DNA from: Fratercula arctica
Lineage: Eukaryota > Chordata > Aves > Charadriiformes > Alcidae
Direction of reading: 5' to 3'
Length of the DNA: 64,000 bases
NCBI GenBank assembly: GCA_947846985.1
Contig: CANTUZ010000008.1
Location: forward strand, 23,641,352 to 23,705,351
This document shows positions 27,201 to 41,608 of this stretch, one piece after another; within the stretch, counting starts at the first letter, position 1; every line of letters begins with the position of its first letter. The translations under genes were made by a program, and so were the position numbers. The notes under the pieces were generated by a model that searched no databases, was not told where the DNA came from, and saw only the letters and a program-made list of their open reading frames with translations.

Positions 27201-30200
27201 TATTTGATCTGTAATTTATTGTTAATTAGGCAACTCAGAATAACAGGTTTCAAGCACCATACATATCTTTTCTTGGTCCATAGCAGGACGAAGGATTCCG
27301 CAGGTGAAGCCAACCCAATTCTTCATTGTTTTTGAAGTGAAAGGGAAAAAAAGCAGAAGCATGTTTCTGAGCTTGGTTAACTCTTGGGATGAGCCTCGCA
27401 CAAACAAGTTGATGGCTCTGCATGCTGTCTGAATTAAATGAGTTGGAGTGAGGGAAACGAGGGCAACTGGTGAGGTCAGGGAGGCACCGATACCCTGCCT
27501 GGCCTTGCGCTTATTGAGGGGAGAGCTCATCTTCCTGCAGGAACTGGCTGCCGGCTTGCAGGAGTCTGCTCAGCTCTCTGCAGCCACAGGCGCCCTGAAT
27601 AGGTGCCTTTCACTCCCTGGGCAGACGTTGTGTGTAGCTGGAGGATGTAAAGTGGTATGGTGTGCCCTCCTGAGCACTTCACTTCAAGCACTCATTCATA
27701 TGTGTGAGCTTTGGAAAATAAAAAAATAAATAAAATAAAATACACAGTGTTCATAATAAAAATCTAAAATGCTGCACACATTTGGGAGCACAGATGTTTT
27801 CTGCAAAGTAAACTGTCTGGTATGCTGCTATGGAAAATATTTTCTTGTACATTTGTAACTGCTGTCATTGACAATAAAATTGCTTGAAATATAAAATAAT
27901 GGTAGTGTTTTGCCTACTGTGACAGAAACCGTGAAAGGTTTTGGCCTTTAGTACTCTTTAATGGGTGCTTTACAGAGGAACTGACACTTCCATTTATTAA
28001 CTTGTAATTGTCCAAAATAAATCCTACTTTTTTCCCTCCCAGTAGATTGAAGCCTAGTATATCTTAATTGTGCTGGCTCTTCTCCTGGCCTTGTTGTCAG
28101 CTTTTAAAAGTTATTTCCTTATGAAAACTGTAGCTTTACTGGTTATTCTCCCATAATGGCCTTGCCACTCATCTCTTCTGTGTTTTTTAATTCTGACATC
28201 AAAGTTTATGCTTAGCGTTGCCCCCTGACAGGAGAGCATTATCTAATGACTAGTGGTAGATCAGTGCTCCCTGTTTTGGAGAGAATGCAAAAAAATTAAA
28301 TCCAGCATTTTGGTTTGCAAGTGTATGTCTGGGGCTCTTGCTTTACTAAGGTTCAGGTATTCTCTTTATTAAATGCTCTTCATTAAAGAAATGAGGTTGT
28401 ACAGTAAACTGATTTATTAGCTATACCACCTAGTGCTCTCATCTCATCAAATCTCACACTGTGCAGGACTAGAGCATCTCATAATTTCTAAAAAAAGACT
28501 GCTAATTAACGTTTATGTGCTACCAGACTTGGTACTTCAACGTGTGGCACTTTTTCCTTTGAGTCACTATTGGAGCAATATAATTGTGTTGCCAGAGTTG
28601 CTACCTTCGAGATATAGACCTTAACCACCATGATAATTGAAGTTCCCAGACTGCTTTCTTAGGAGCGAGGGTGGTGACTCCAGTTCTGCACTGGCCAAAA
28701 TCCAGGCAGGTAATTAGATTCTGTTACATTAATCCCCCCTGCAGCTTCAGCTGATTATAGTGACTTCTCTCCCCATCCTCACTGTTCGGTGTAATTGGTG
28801 TGCACCATCAGACAGCTGCCACCATCTAAGTAAAAAGCAGTTGTGTTTCAGTGATGAATGTCATGGTACAGGTGTACTCCTCCACCCCAGCACCTGCAAA
28901 AGAATAAAAAGCAATTATTACACTCTAGAATTCATTGCTATCAGAAAGATAGGGTTTGGGTAAGGAAAAATACTACTGTTGTATTTGAGTACTTGAGTCA
29001 CTAGAAATGACTTCTGTATGGTTTCTGTATTTGGGTTATATGTCAGCAAATGAATGGTGCAATTACCCCAGGATTAATCAGATCACATTGAAGAGTGCAC
29101 AAGTTAAAGGCAATGCTTTTGCTTCCACTTCCTTAAAGTGCAGTAGCAGAATATTATTTGTGACAGTTTGATGTGTTTTAGTGTGGGGATTTTTCTGATG
29201 ACTATTCTGTTGTGCTCTAGAATCTAAGTTTTTCTCCCTCTGTCCTGAAGATGGTGAAGTTACAATAATATGGGGAATACACAGTAACTGGGAGAGGCCA
29301 ATAAACAGTTCCTTATGAGGCCGTCAACTCTGAAATAGAGTAACTTCTGTTAAGATGATGTAATTAACAGTCTCACTATGTTCGTAATCTTCAAGAGTGA
29401 AAGGCAAAACTATCAAAATCGGTAGTAATTAGAGTTTCATTTTCATGTTCCAGTTAGGCTGAGCCTGGAAAGCCAAGCTGCCAACTCTGCAACCCCAGAG
29501 AGCAGGGACTAAAAAGATCAGTTCTTAGAAAAGACGATTGTTGCACCAGCTTCTCCCATTACCTTTAGGATTAATAGTGAGAAAATGGAAGACATTTCCA
29601 TCATAAACCCAATTCAGAAGGTGATAATGAAAGACCAGCAATAGTTGAGGAGCTGTACAAGAGGAAGGATCACTAATTTAAATGTGAATGGACATTAAAA
29701 CTAATATGACTTAGTCTTTCCTAAATTTTACATCCCATTAGCCATTTATTTGCTGCTGATGGATAGAGTTAAGCTCTTCTGTAACTTTTCAACAGCTAGA
29801 GAATTCCTCCAGAGTGGAAGTGGGAGAGGCAATGCTTTCCCTGGCACTAAGCAGAAATCTCGACACAGACTGCATATGTGCTGCATGCAGAATGCCAGCT
29901 GGTGTCTTGAGGGTCAGTAGGTTTCAAACAGAATGATTTATTGTTAGTGATACTGCCCCAGGCAGAAGTGAAAGTTCACAGCATCAAAGCAATGCGTACT
30001 CTTTGTAGACACAAAAGATTTGTTCCACAACATCTGTTAAAAGAGGAAAGCAAGCTGAAGCTGTGCTAACGTATCTGATTGCAAGGGTGTGAGACTGCTA
30101 CCTGTAATTTTATCAGAACTCTTTATTGCCTTTTGGAAAACAGTAGGTCTGGCATCAGTAGTGGGAAGTACTGGGGACTTTGCTTAAATGTGCATGCATT

Positions 30201-32356
30201 TGATGAATAGACCCAACTTGTGCTTGTGTTAGGTGTAGCTGTGTATATCCAGTGTCTCAGGGAAGGCTTTGAACTTCTGGTGGGAAGCCAAGTTTCCAAA
30301 TTTAGATTTTCAGTGATTTTGTTCTTACATTCACCATCTTTTACTCATTGAACAAAAGCTTGAAGTTTTAACATTGCAAAATATCTATATTTTAATACAA
30401 AAGGTACTTAAAAAGTATGCAAAATTACTTAAGCGGTCCTTATATTTTGTTTTTCTTGCCCATTTTTCAATGCAGTCATTAATATACATTTTGGAAGGCT
30501 ATCGGTATAAAAGATGGTGTTTCTTTTTTTCACAGAGATGGCCATTTGCTATTTTTCACACAGGATCTGATTACCCTTCTTAAATTTTACAGATAAAAAA
30601 TGTTAAAACCCTAGCATAAGATGTTAGTTCAAGGCATAAAAACTACATTCAGTTTATGCAGTAATGTGCTACACATTAATAAGATTTGATGAGAATAGAC
30701 AACACTCTATAACTTATAGCCAGCTTATTAAAACTAAGTAGCTACAACTTTAGTTCCTTCTTTAGTGATCTCTTAGCAAGCTATTTCTTTTAATACAAAT
30801 TGCTCTAATTTGGGCAGTGGGATGAAGAAAGAGCTTTAGTTGTCTGCTAGCAGCTTACCCAGCAACCTGAGTCCTCCAAATTTGGGAAGGTCCTACCAAG
30901 TCCAGATGCAGGTTTTGGTTTACTGACAACTTAATACTTTATTAACACAGTGTGGTGACACGTACATCCTTGCTCTAAAGTTACTAATATTTCTGTCTGC
31001 AAAAGCAATGGTGCAGTAGAAGAAAAGCATAACAGAGAGACAGGTGCTCTCATAACCACTTGCTACCAACGTCTACTACTCATGGTAATGTCAGGGGTAT
31101 GGTATCAAAATTACTTTAGAACACATTTCATTTGCATAGTCGAAAGTGAAAGCATAAGTCAAATTACAGTGTTAATTCATTTTGCCTTGCAAGATGCAGT
31201 CTTCATATTTAATAATTTTTTCTTTAATCTTGTGTTTTTCTCAGAGGTGTCTGTGTGAATAATAATAAAGGTCGAGTTCAGGATAACAGATTTTGGCTGT
31301 GCCAGTTAGCTGTGGCTGTGAGGTATATGTCAAAATTTGGAAACACCTGTTCTTGTCTCAATTTTCATTGGTCAAATTTTATATATTCTTTGAAGAAACT
31401 TGTCATGGTCCTGGGATAATCTCTGGGAAGGACCAGATCCTACTGATGAGAAGCAATTTGTGAACAGAGGCTTTGAACAGCTCTGTGATCCAATATGAAA
31501 CTGATGTGAGAAAGTGATTGTGATTTAGCTCTGACATAAAAATTAAAATAAAGAGTTCACTTTGAGGGAATCCATGTATCTCCTTCAGCCCATCAGAGTT
31601 ATTACAGTATCCTTCAAGGATTTTGGAAAATATCCTTTAGAGAAACTGACTGTAAATATTAATTCCTCATTTTCAGTCATTGTGCACATTGTAGAGACTG
31701 GTAAGATTTAAGATTTGGTAGGTTCATTTCAGTCTCCATGGCAAAGAGGCTGAAAACATAGGCTAAAAATTTCTGCTTGCAATTTTTAATGTGCTTGTAG
31801 AAAGGGTATTGTGTCCTTCTTCAGTAAAGAAGGAATAGTAGTGCGATCCTACAGAGAACTTCAGTGCTGGAGACCCAGTGAACCATTTTGACCAAGGTGA
31901 GAAGCTGGTGGGTCACAACAGACACCAGTATATGTGGAGGGCACTGGAGTGCAGAGTTGTTGGATGAAGTCTCAAAGATGTCAGAGCTGCCAAGTATGTT
32001 ACCCAAGTAGAAAACAGAAAAACAGTCTCCAAAATGAGCAAAAGACAGCTTTAACAGCTGAGCCGTCCAACGCTTGTGTGTTGATGGAGCCATCCATTTT
32101 GTGGCCTTATCATCTCCCACTAGAGAATCATTCTAAAGGGAAATGCAATATTCCCTCTCCAAAGAGGTGTAGAGGTGACCTTTCTTTGAAAGGAGTTCTT
32201 AGTGAGGAAGTTGTTGCTCCTGTGAAATGATATACGGAAGATGAATGCTGCTCAAATGGGGATTTTTCTAATAGCTTAAAGCTTTCCAGATAGAGTTGGA
32301 AAGAGATGGGATTGTTGTGGAGCTCTTGTTACTTATGCATGGGAAATTGTAACTGG

Positions 32357-32361
32357 CCAGA
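32357..32361. repeat. Target-site duplication (left), CCAGA
   Basis: This 5-bp direct repeat immediately precedes the LTR 5'-TG. The same five bases follow its terminal CA. Confidence 0.85.
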
Positions 32362-33065
32362 TGTCATGGTTTTGGCCAAATTGGCCGATGGCCGGCGACA
32401 GATGCTCCTCCCCAGCTCTTGTACATGGAGAGGAGGAGGAGAGAGAAAGAGATTTACGAGTTTAGAAGTAACTAAAATACTTCAATGAAATATTAATAAT
32501 AAAAATAAAAAAGAAAATAATGAAATAGATACAGTATATACAAAACTGTATTAAGCTCCCTGGAGGATGTCACCGGCAGGCACTGGGGAAGTCCCAGACT
32601 GGACTCAGCGATGGGTGGGAACTGGGTTCCAGAGCTGGAGTCAGGAACACACAGATTGGGATCAAAGACAGGTGAACAGACAGGGTCCTCCTCAGATGTC
32701 AGCCATTGAAGCTGACCCTCTGATCCCTCAGCTTTTATACTGAGCATGGGGCAGATGGGATGGAATACCCCTGTTGGTCAATTTTGGGTCACCTGTCCTG
32801 TCCTCTCCTCCCTGCAGGTGGGACCCCTTTACGCTTTTCCGCTTCCCACCCTCCAATGGGGCAAGTAGCTGACCTTGGTTGTTACAGCAATAAATATAAT
32901 TAGGAGCCTCTCTGCTTACCATTCCTTGACACAAACTGTCTTATCACTCTGAACGAACCGTTTTAGGCACAACATGCTGTTAATTTCAGAGAGTTAGAAA
33001 AGGCCTAGCTAAGAAGTAAAATTACTGAGGAGAAAGTTGGTTCTGTTCTACCTCAAACCAGGACA
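32362..33065. mobile_element. Solo LTR of an endogenous retrovirus
   Basis: A 704-bp unit begins TGTCATGGTTTTGGCC and ends ACCTCAAACCAGGACA, so its ends are TG..CA and form inverted repeats (TGTCATGGTTT against TGTCCTGGTTT, 10 of 11). It is flanked by an exact 5-bp duplication CCAGA (32357-32361 and 33066-33070). There is no internal gag/pol/env sequence or second LTR, so it is a solo LTR left by recombination. A 5-bp duplication fits ERVL-like (class III) elements. Orientation is unclear: the + strand has TTTATACT near 32735 and an AATAAA near 32888, while the TGTCCTGGTTT end on the - strand resembles the start of LTRs I associate with passerines. Family naming needs a repeat-library match. 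Confidence 0.9.
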
Positions 33066-33070
33066 CCAGA
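33066..33070. repeat. Target-site duplication (right), CCAGA
   Basis: This exact copy of the left CCAGA lies directly after the LTR terminal CA. Confidence 0.85.
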
Positions 33071-35495
33071 CAATAAAGCAGTCATCAACATTTAGCTCTC
33101 AGTGACTGAAAATACCAGGAGGCAGTGCCTCACTGAATGAGTATTTTGGTTGCAGCAGAACTGTCAAACTTGAAAATATTGTATATGTGCTGTACTTCAC
33201 CGCTGGAGTGAAAGCAAGGTGGTGGATTACGCTATGGGACCAGGGAATAGCACGTGCTGCCTGAAACTATCTGTGCTGGGTTGTGCCTGCAGAGCAGCAA
33301 AGAGGAGCTGTGGCCTCTGAGGGCAGCCCCACGCTTATGGCTGTCTGTGTCTTCTCAGAAGTGTGGAGTTGAGTCCTTTTCTCTACAGTATTGCCCTTTT
33401 CTCGTAATAGTGCTACGAATAACCATTTCTTGACAGGATTTAAAATGTTGCATACGTTTTTTTGAATTAGAACCCTAAAGGTAAAGTGATCCTTAAAGAA
33501 GCGATGTGTACCGATCTTGTCTTCAATCTTTGTGACTGAAGAATCTTCATTAAGTGTTGCTGAAAATTTCCATGGTGAATTTAAAACCTCTGCTCTCCCT
33601 GAACTCAGCAGGAATTTCTCCATTGACTTCAAGAGAAGAAGAATTAGGCCTAGAGTCATTAAAATAAATACCTTTAAATTAGAGACTAGCATATGTAACC
33701 ACTTTCCAGATGCACGTGTGTCAGCTTTACGTTCTTTTCATTATCTGTAAAATTAATTTGACATGCGAGATGCTAAATCTGTATTTCTATGCTGTTTTCT
33801 TTGGTCTTGTCCTTAATATTTGTGGAGTATTTAGCTGATTTTTGCTGAAGTTAACAAAAAATATCCTACAGCTTGCAATAAGATCAGGCTGTAGTTATCC
33901 ATGTGGTTAGTAGCTATCACAGTGAAATATTCAGTATGCAACATTCAGCAATTCTGCAGGCTTAAAACAATGCTGCAGCCATTTAGTCAAATTTAGAAAA
34001 CATAGTTAACTTAAAACAAAAGAAACAAAAGTCTTAATTTATGCTCCGTAACCTGTTATTTGTCAAAGTCCTGGAGCCTTGTTCAACTGTAAGGCATAAT
34101 GCTATCTGAATCTTGCAGCAGGGAATACTGGAAATGGAAAGGAGCAGAAGATGCGCAGGCACCAGAATGATGTCAAATGAAATATGAGGTTTACTATGCT
34201 GGGAAAGGCATTAATCATCACAGGATGAAGTACATGTTTGGCAGATAATTACTGAAGAAAAAGCATTAAAAAGACTAGAAAGCAAAAAAAGATTTTTCCT
34301 TCTATTGCTCCAGAGTATATCTTTTGCAGTCAACTAATCAAGACTAGTTAGTAAGATCTTCATCAAAGATAACTAGCTTTCATGTATATTACAGATGCAA
34401 GTGTGCAAAATATTTAATATTCTGATTTTCCTTATGATTTTGAAAACAATTCAAGTTTTCCTGTGGTTTTGGTTTTCATTTTAAGCTCAAGTTTCATGTA
34501 TTTTTCCCCTTGAACAGGAAAATCTAAGTGATCTCAAGACACTTTACAAGAAAGATGCTTCATATACAAGTATGAAGTAGTTTCAAAAACTAATTGCATT
34601 TCATGATAAAATAATTTCAGCTTTTATATTACAAAAATAAAAAAGACCAATGTGAATTTTCAGGTGTATAACATAACACATGTATTTGATATATATTTGT
34701 AGGATCTGAATGTAAAAGCTGGTTCAGCAGTTCTTTCTTGCAGAGTACACAACGAACTGAATTACTGCGTATTGCTCAAATATGCTTATGAGGAAGTTAT
34801 AGTTGTTTGTGAACACTTGCATTACATCAACTCATTTAAAGTCAATAAAAATCTCCTGAGTCATGAAGAATCTCATCTTCTCATCACCCGCCTCCCTTCA
34901 GGCCCATGACAGGCAGGTAAAACAATTCCAACCTTCCCTTCCTCTTAATTAATCCCCACTTTCTACCCAGTCTGGGACACTGCTCGTGACAGTGGTGGAA
35001 AAAAAGCACAGTTTGACTTCAACTGAATCTACCTATTCAGCAATATTGTGGGCTGCAAGGACTTGCTTTTTTTTAAATCCTGCATATATCTATATCTCTG
35101 TGTGTGTTACATTTCTTGTATTAAAAGACCATCAGGAGGGTATGGCTGCAATTTATGGTAGAAATAGGAGAGGAAAAGGATTCTTCACAACCTCCATGTT
35201 CCTTGCATTTTGGAGGGCTTAATATCTGATCATATAAAATGTGGTTCTGTTGCAAATTTGTGTAGCTCTCAGTTTCTAAGAAAAGGTTTAAATTTTGCAG
35301 CTTCAAGTGAGATGCGTACAGCTATAGCCAGAGGCAGTTAGAAGCAGTTTATAACTCACAACACTGACAGTTATTCACAAGCCAGCAATAGATCAATGTT
35401 ATTTATTAAAGGCCTCTTAAAAACAAAGTATGTAGTCCATACACTGATAAAGTAAGGACATGAGATAATTCACTGCATAAGATAGAAATCATAAA

Positions 35496-35765
35496 AATGA
35501 TGGTTGGAAGGAGTCGCTGGCTTCCTGCTCACAAACACAAGATCCTCAAGTAAGATGAGGTTTTTTTCATCTATATCTTGAATTTCTGCAGGGTTGGAGA
35601 TTCCACAGCCCCTCTTGGTAATGTGCTTCAGTGCCGTACCACCCTAGCAGGGAGTTTTCACCACCACTTGCAAGAAGTGACTCCATCTGCTGTGCAACTC
35701 CGCATCAAGCAGTTGTAGGCTGTTAAAATTCGCCCCGTTCCTCTTTTATTGAAAGAACCTATTAT
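35496..35765 (-). mobile_element. Old CR1 LINE remnant
   Basis: Diverged antisense CR1. It contains the inverted tail-like ggttggaaggagtcgctgg and the inverted ORF2 C-terminal/3' UTR block with ggttggagattccacagccc, then caccctagcagggagtttt. Similarity is patchy and the borders are approximate. It looks much older than the 18-19 kb copy. Confidence 0.6.
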
Positions 35766-38523
35766 AGCAATTAATTTTATACTGGCAGCATAAAAAAAAA
35801 AAAAAGTCTATTAATTTCTTCCTTTGCCTGCTTATTTGAGTGGTTGAATTTCTCATTTCTTTGAGATACCTTGACATTTCTCCTTGCTGTGAAAATAACT
35901 TGCCTTGTTTAACTTTTGCTAGGGAAGGCCTGTAGCACTAGGGTAAGTTCTGCCTGTATTATAGTATTTTTTTCTTGGAACTTTATTTTTCTCTATAACC
36001 TTTTAAAAGGGAGAATATTTATTTATTTATTTGTTTATTAATAATATGAAAGGTATGGTCATGAGAAGTATTTAGAATTGTAGACCACAGCACAAGTTGC
36101 AGAACAGTAAAATACATATGCTCGCACAAACCACTAAAGACAGAAAGAAAATATGTGTATTTTACATCTTAGTAAGCAATGTTTTCTGCTTTAAATGGCA
36201 TGTTTCATTCCCCATTTGAGTGTTACAGGAGCTCTGATCTATTCAGTTATTATTTATAATTGATTAGGCTCAATCCTCTTTGTGAAAGGATACTAATCTG
36301 GTTTGGTGTGACAAGTGTTTAACGAGTATGTTGTTGATCTGTTGCTCATACTGTAATTCACATAAAGAAGCAATAAACCATCTCAGTTAACAGGAAGTAT
36401 ATCAGCAGCATTCATGTAGTATTCAGAAAAAGATGAATAATCACTGGGAGCTAAGAAGTACTCATATTTAAACCCTGTGTTAAGCAGTAGTCAGATATTT
36501 AAAAAACCAAACTGAACACAAGCCAATAAAACTGTTTATTAAAAATTAAAAATATGGTTTCTATCATATACAGATTTTGATGGAAGAAATATTTAATTTG
36601 TTTTAAATAAATCCAAATGCCACTTCTGAGCCACCTCCACGACAGTGCTGAACTACCAACACATGTTCCCCATGTTTAGGTAATTTTTGAAGGGCGGGAG
36701 GGAGCTGCAGCGGACTTTCAACTCCTTCTGGGGTGCAAATGGAGTATAGGCAGCATAGGAGCTGAGGAAGCTCATGCTGGATTTAGGACACACATGTACG
36801 ACTGAATACCCCATGTCTTCATGGTCTCAGCCTAATGCTGCTGTCACTGGCTGAAAGGGCTACAGTAGGAATTTCAAAGTGTAACATAAACACTTGGTAT
36901 TTTAGTGCTCAATATATAAAGGACTGTAGCAACCTGCTTATGCTATTTGGGCTTCAGCTTCGAGTATTTTATAGTTAGGGAGGAAGAAAAGGAAGTTTTA
37001 TTTTGATGAGTTATTTTTAAAAGCTAACAATTGCATAAATTCCTGATTCAGTGATTACTGTGAACACGGTCATTTTTCGTGATAAAGTAAAAAGACAATA
37101 AATCAGCAAAATTTGATGTCATGGCTGTTAAATTCTGTAATTTTATACTTCCATTCATCAAAAAATGAATTTATGGTCTACATATTTTCAATGTCATAAA
37201 AGTCCATGTAATTTAATTATTAATCTATGGTCAAAAGCAAGTTAGCATAATAATATCTGAACTGTACTGCCCTGAAATCCCCTGATAGACATCTTTTTGG
37301 CTCCTGCTATTATAAAAACTGTTCCCATTAGTTCTTTACCCTGGTAAAGTTATTCCTAGATGATGGAGATAAGCTTTGCACGGGTAGTTTCTGAGAGCCT
37401 CTCTGAATAAGCAGTCCTTAGATGATGCCTTTGTGCTGGGGAGGATGGCTGATTTTTGTGTGGGATATTAACGCTACAGAGAGAGCCTGTATAAATCCTG
37501 ATGCTTGTTATGATTTCCGCTTCGGTTTCATAAACTTTGTTAAAAGTTTCACTGCTTTTCTTCAGAGTCAGTTCTGATAACATTAATTATATGTTTTAAG
37601 GTATAAACTGTTTTATTTGAGGCTGGTTTTATTTGCTGGCTTTTTTGCCTCATTTTATCACCTGGTATCATAATATTCACGTACATTGTGTTTCACTATT
37701 CAGCCTTTCGTGTCCTGGGCATATTTATTAATTAACATCTTCTCTATGTTTTTAAGACCAATTAATTTGAAGTGCTATTGTTACAAGCGCTTAAATCTTG
37801 AGTTTAAAAAAAAAAGCAGCCAACAACCACTTTGCAAGGTGGCAGAAGGCTTGTAATAGCAATGTAAGAAGTGCACTTAATGTCATAATGTGTCTTTGCT
37901 TTCGAGAGGCTTTGTTCCACAGAGGTTTCCAGGCACCTGGCTCCTGTAGCAGGAACTGGGCTTGTGGTTCCTATATTATAAAATGCAGGGGAGAATTAGG
38001 AAACTCAGCATAAGCTTTTTGAAAGGTGGCATGCTGAAATGAACTGTCTAATGTGGTAAATGGGGAAATGAAGACAAGGGTGAAGTAACCACAGAAGGGG
38101 TCCCTTTGGAATTACACATAGGATTTCTTTGATTTTTTTGATGGATATCTTCCATAGCAAGCTTGGGGACACCTGAGATAATTTCTACGTGAAATGCAGC
38201 CACACCTGAGTTTGGACCTCATGTGGTCTTCTCGGGTATAGTTTCATCCGTGCATAGGTACATAGGAGCTGATAAAGTCGTCCTTTTCATCTGGACTCAC
38301 ATACCTCAGCTCAACCTGATTAAATGGGTGCACAGTAAGATTCCCAGCCGAATTTGTTATAAAAGGGTAGAATATTTCTGCTTCAGTGCTACAGTTCGAT
38401 TTGTTAAAATAATCCAGTTTCTGCCCCAGTGAAAGCAGCCCAGTTGCAGGATCGCATTGCAAGGCTGAAGAGTCAGGGTCAGGTTTCTCATTGCTCCAGG
38501 CTGGGGGAAGTCATTTACAAACC

Positions 38524-38569
38524 GACGGTGGTCCGTGCTCTGCACGGACGGTGGTCTGTGCTCTGCGTG
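38524..38569. repeat. 23-bp tandem duplication
   Basis: Two adjacent 23-bp units (38524-38546 and 38547-38569) begin gacggtggt and share ctgtgctctgc-like cores. They differ at three positions. The unit is CpG-containing and GC-rich in an AT-rich intron. Confidence 0.85.
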
Positions 38570-40675
38570 TTCAGGATAATGATGAAGGACGTTATTTCTC
38601 TTGGAGAAATGTCATTTAATTATTCATTGTGAACTGTTCATTGAACTCTGCTTGCTAGGACTTACACTTATTGAGCTGGTTCATTAGCATAGCAAAATAC
38701 AGGAGGGAATCACATTTAAATACTGTATGACTGCCTGATAATTATTTGTTTACTGATCCATGGAAGCAAACAAACATAACAGGCATTAAACTAACTACTG
38801 AAGTTAGCATTGGTGAATAGCTCTGCCACATGGAAAGACATAAAAATACTAAGAAAAAGATGCTTTTTAGGAATAAGGCACACTTATTTTTTTATTGATA
38901 CCATTAACTTTGAACAAGTTTTGTGGGGGCCCTTGTGCTACTTGGTATACATGAACTAATGGTATTTTACTTATAATTGGGTAATATCTCATTTTTGTTT
39001 GCATAACAGAAACAAAACCAACAAAATACAAATACAGGGTTGTATAAATGCAGTGCCAGCAATCCCTAGCATGACTAAGTGCAGTAAGGGAGTGAGGTGA
39101 TGATAGTTTATCAGATGGATAAATTAAAGACAAATAGAAAATAACTACAATACCCAATAATGGGGACACACTTTTCCCCATTTAGATGACTTTTTATGAA
39201 CAGGAAATCGTATTTTTGGAAACTGCCTAGTCAAGTCTCAAACCAACTTGCACCAGGTGCATGTTTTGTGGTTTACAACTAAGAAAAGTTCCACTCATAC
39301 ATATATATTTGCTGAATAAAGTCCTCAGGAGTTACCTAGGTATAATCCTTGTGCATCGTTAAAACTGTCCATGAAAAAGACTGAGATGCAGTTGTAGAAC
39401 TAGTTCATGTTCTGCTAAGAGAAAAGGGCCAGTGTATTTGAGAGGAGGCCTGACAGAGGGGAGCTCTGGAACAAGTAGTTCTTCAGAAGAGAATAACAGG
39501 CAGTCCGACATGAAGGCTGGGCACACAAAACTTCTGCCAGATCTCTCTGTCTTACACATTGACACCTACTTGTAGCAATCAAGGAGAACAATTTAATTAC
39601 TTTAAAAGTGTGAACAGTTTTTCTGTGCTGGATCCAGTATGTGCTAAACAGATAATGACTGATGAGGCTGACAAGAGGCTCAGATCGGTAGAATGGTGTT
39701 TTCTTGGCAAAGATAGGCAGGAAATGCATCTTCTGTGCCTCCAAGATCACATAAAACTTCCTTTAACAGTACTGTCCCTATTCACTGTGAGGGAGACCCT
39801 ACCTGCCCCCTGAAACATGGAGTCATGTTAACTTTGGCACTCCTGATGGTCTAGAGTTCTGCTAACTTTTATCAGGAAAAGAAAAGGGGTCAAAATCTGG
39901 TCAGAATCAAATCACTAATTATAATCACCCCAGTAATTACAGTAAAGTGCTGCTGCTGGAGGGTGATTATGGATTTGTACACGCCTCAGCTTCTCCTTTT
40001 TACCCTTGTGAAAAAGTACCCTTTTATCTCTCTCTTCTTCTCTCGCTTTGTTGCATACTTTTTTCCTTACGCATTGGAGAGGAAAAAAGCTGAAGAATTA
40101 TTGAGCTTTTCAAAATGGAATGAAATCCTGTCTTTAAATGCCAAGGGCTGGAGATGGGGAGGGAAAGGAGCAAACTTCATCCCTTCTCTCATGTTCTGAG
40201 TATTCAGAAGTCACCTATGAAATGAAATACTTCAGGTTTCATGAGTGACTGGTGGGAAGCAGGGTCAGTGTTGTACTATCTTTAGGAAAACATGAATGCA
40301 GAAGGGTAAGAAATGTTCTACAAAGATGCTTCACATTTCAAGCCTTTTTTTCTTGGGGAAAAAGTTACCATACATCCAGTGTGGAGTAAATTTATACCTT
40401 TATACTGGATTAGCACAATAAAACAAATTTTGATGAGTGTATCTAGAAAATATAAAGTTTCAAATTATTTCTCTGTGTCAAGGATGTCTTCAAAGGAATA
40501 TCCAGTCATTTGAAAAATAATGTAAATTGAAAATAGATAGCACTCATTTTTCTGCAAGCATTTGTTTGCTTTCTCAGAAAGTTTCTATGTATATGTTTTT
40601 TGGCATTAAATGGACTGCCAAGGTACCATCAGCATCACCCAAAATAGCAAAGACAAATTCAGATAGGATGGATAG

Positions 40676-41022
40676 TGGCTTGGCAACTCATCTGCCAGTT
40701 CCCTCAGCACCCACAGATGAATCTCATTGGGTCCCATGGATTTGTGCGCCTTCAGGTTCCTCAGATGGTCTTAAACCTGATCTTCTTCTACAGTGGACAG
40801 TACCTCATTCTCCCAGTCCCTGCCTTTGCCTGCTGCAGACTGGACAGTGTGGCTAGAGCCCTTGCCAGTGAAGATCGAGGCAAAAAGGTTCTTGAGTACC
40901 TCAGCCTTGTCCATACCCTGGGTGATCAGGTCTCCTGTTTCCTTCTGGAGAGGGCCCACATTTTCCCTAGTCTTCCTTTTATCATCAATATACCTGCAGA
41001 AGCTTTTCTTGTTGCCCTTGAA
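40676..41022 (-). mobile_element. CR1 LINE internal ORF2 fragment (linker before RT)
   Basis: Read on the - strand from 41022 to 40676, this encodes the CR1 ORF2 segment between endonuclease and reverse transcriptase: a GNKKSF-like start, [37 protein letters not shown] and a diverged HKSMGPNEIH followed by LRELADEL. Frames are interrupted. Unusually for CR1, neither the element 3' end nor its tail is present. Confidence 0.8.
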
Positions 41023-41608
41023 GCTGGAAATGGAAAAGAAGCAGGAGAACAGTGCTTATAGAGTTTTTCAAACTCTAATCCATGTTTATCCATTATGTGC
41101 CACCAATAACATGAGAAGCTCTCAATGCCCCTCAAACAATTTGAAATTTGAATTATTGCTTTTACAAATCCACGTAGCCCCTGTTAATGGCTGGCCGTTA
41201 GCCCTTGGACACTAAAACAGTGGCAAGTTACTGGGTTCTTCCCAGAATCATGAGATTACAATCTCATAAAATGATGTCATCTAGTCTGTGAGCCATACCA
41301 GGGACACTGAACAACTGAATGGTATACTGATGGGATTTGGGACCTACAGGAATACTTTTTGCTGGCATGAAGGATTAGGAAAGTCTCTGCATATTGTGAT
41401 ATAAAGAAAATGAAATCACCTTTTTGTGTGATGAATCAGAGATGCGCATTTTAATTCCCTCCCAAAGAAACAGGAGAGAGATTGTATCAAATAATACTGG
41501 ACCAAACCTCAGCATCTGCTTAACTGCTGTGTCAGACACCAGTGAGGGCAGGAAACAAAGCTCATCAAAGCAATGATCTTCCGATTTCAAAATACAAGAC
41601 TTCTCTGG

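Noticed and set aside
31821..32230. Overlapping open frames of 98-99 codons on both strands
   Set aside because: Neither resembles a protein, and antisense open pairs of this size are common by chance.
33267..33692. 141-codon open frame on the - strand in intron 2
   Set aside because: It has no recognisable domain, no homologue I know, ordinary intronic composition and no splice or promoter context. It is long for chance, but not beyond what 64 kb on six frames can give.
40793..41215. 140-codon + strand frame
   Set aside because: It is the antisense shadow of the inverted CR1 ORF2 fragment.
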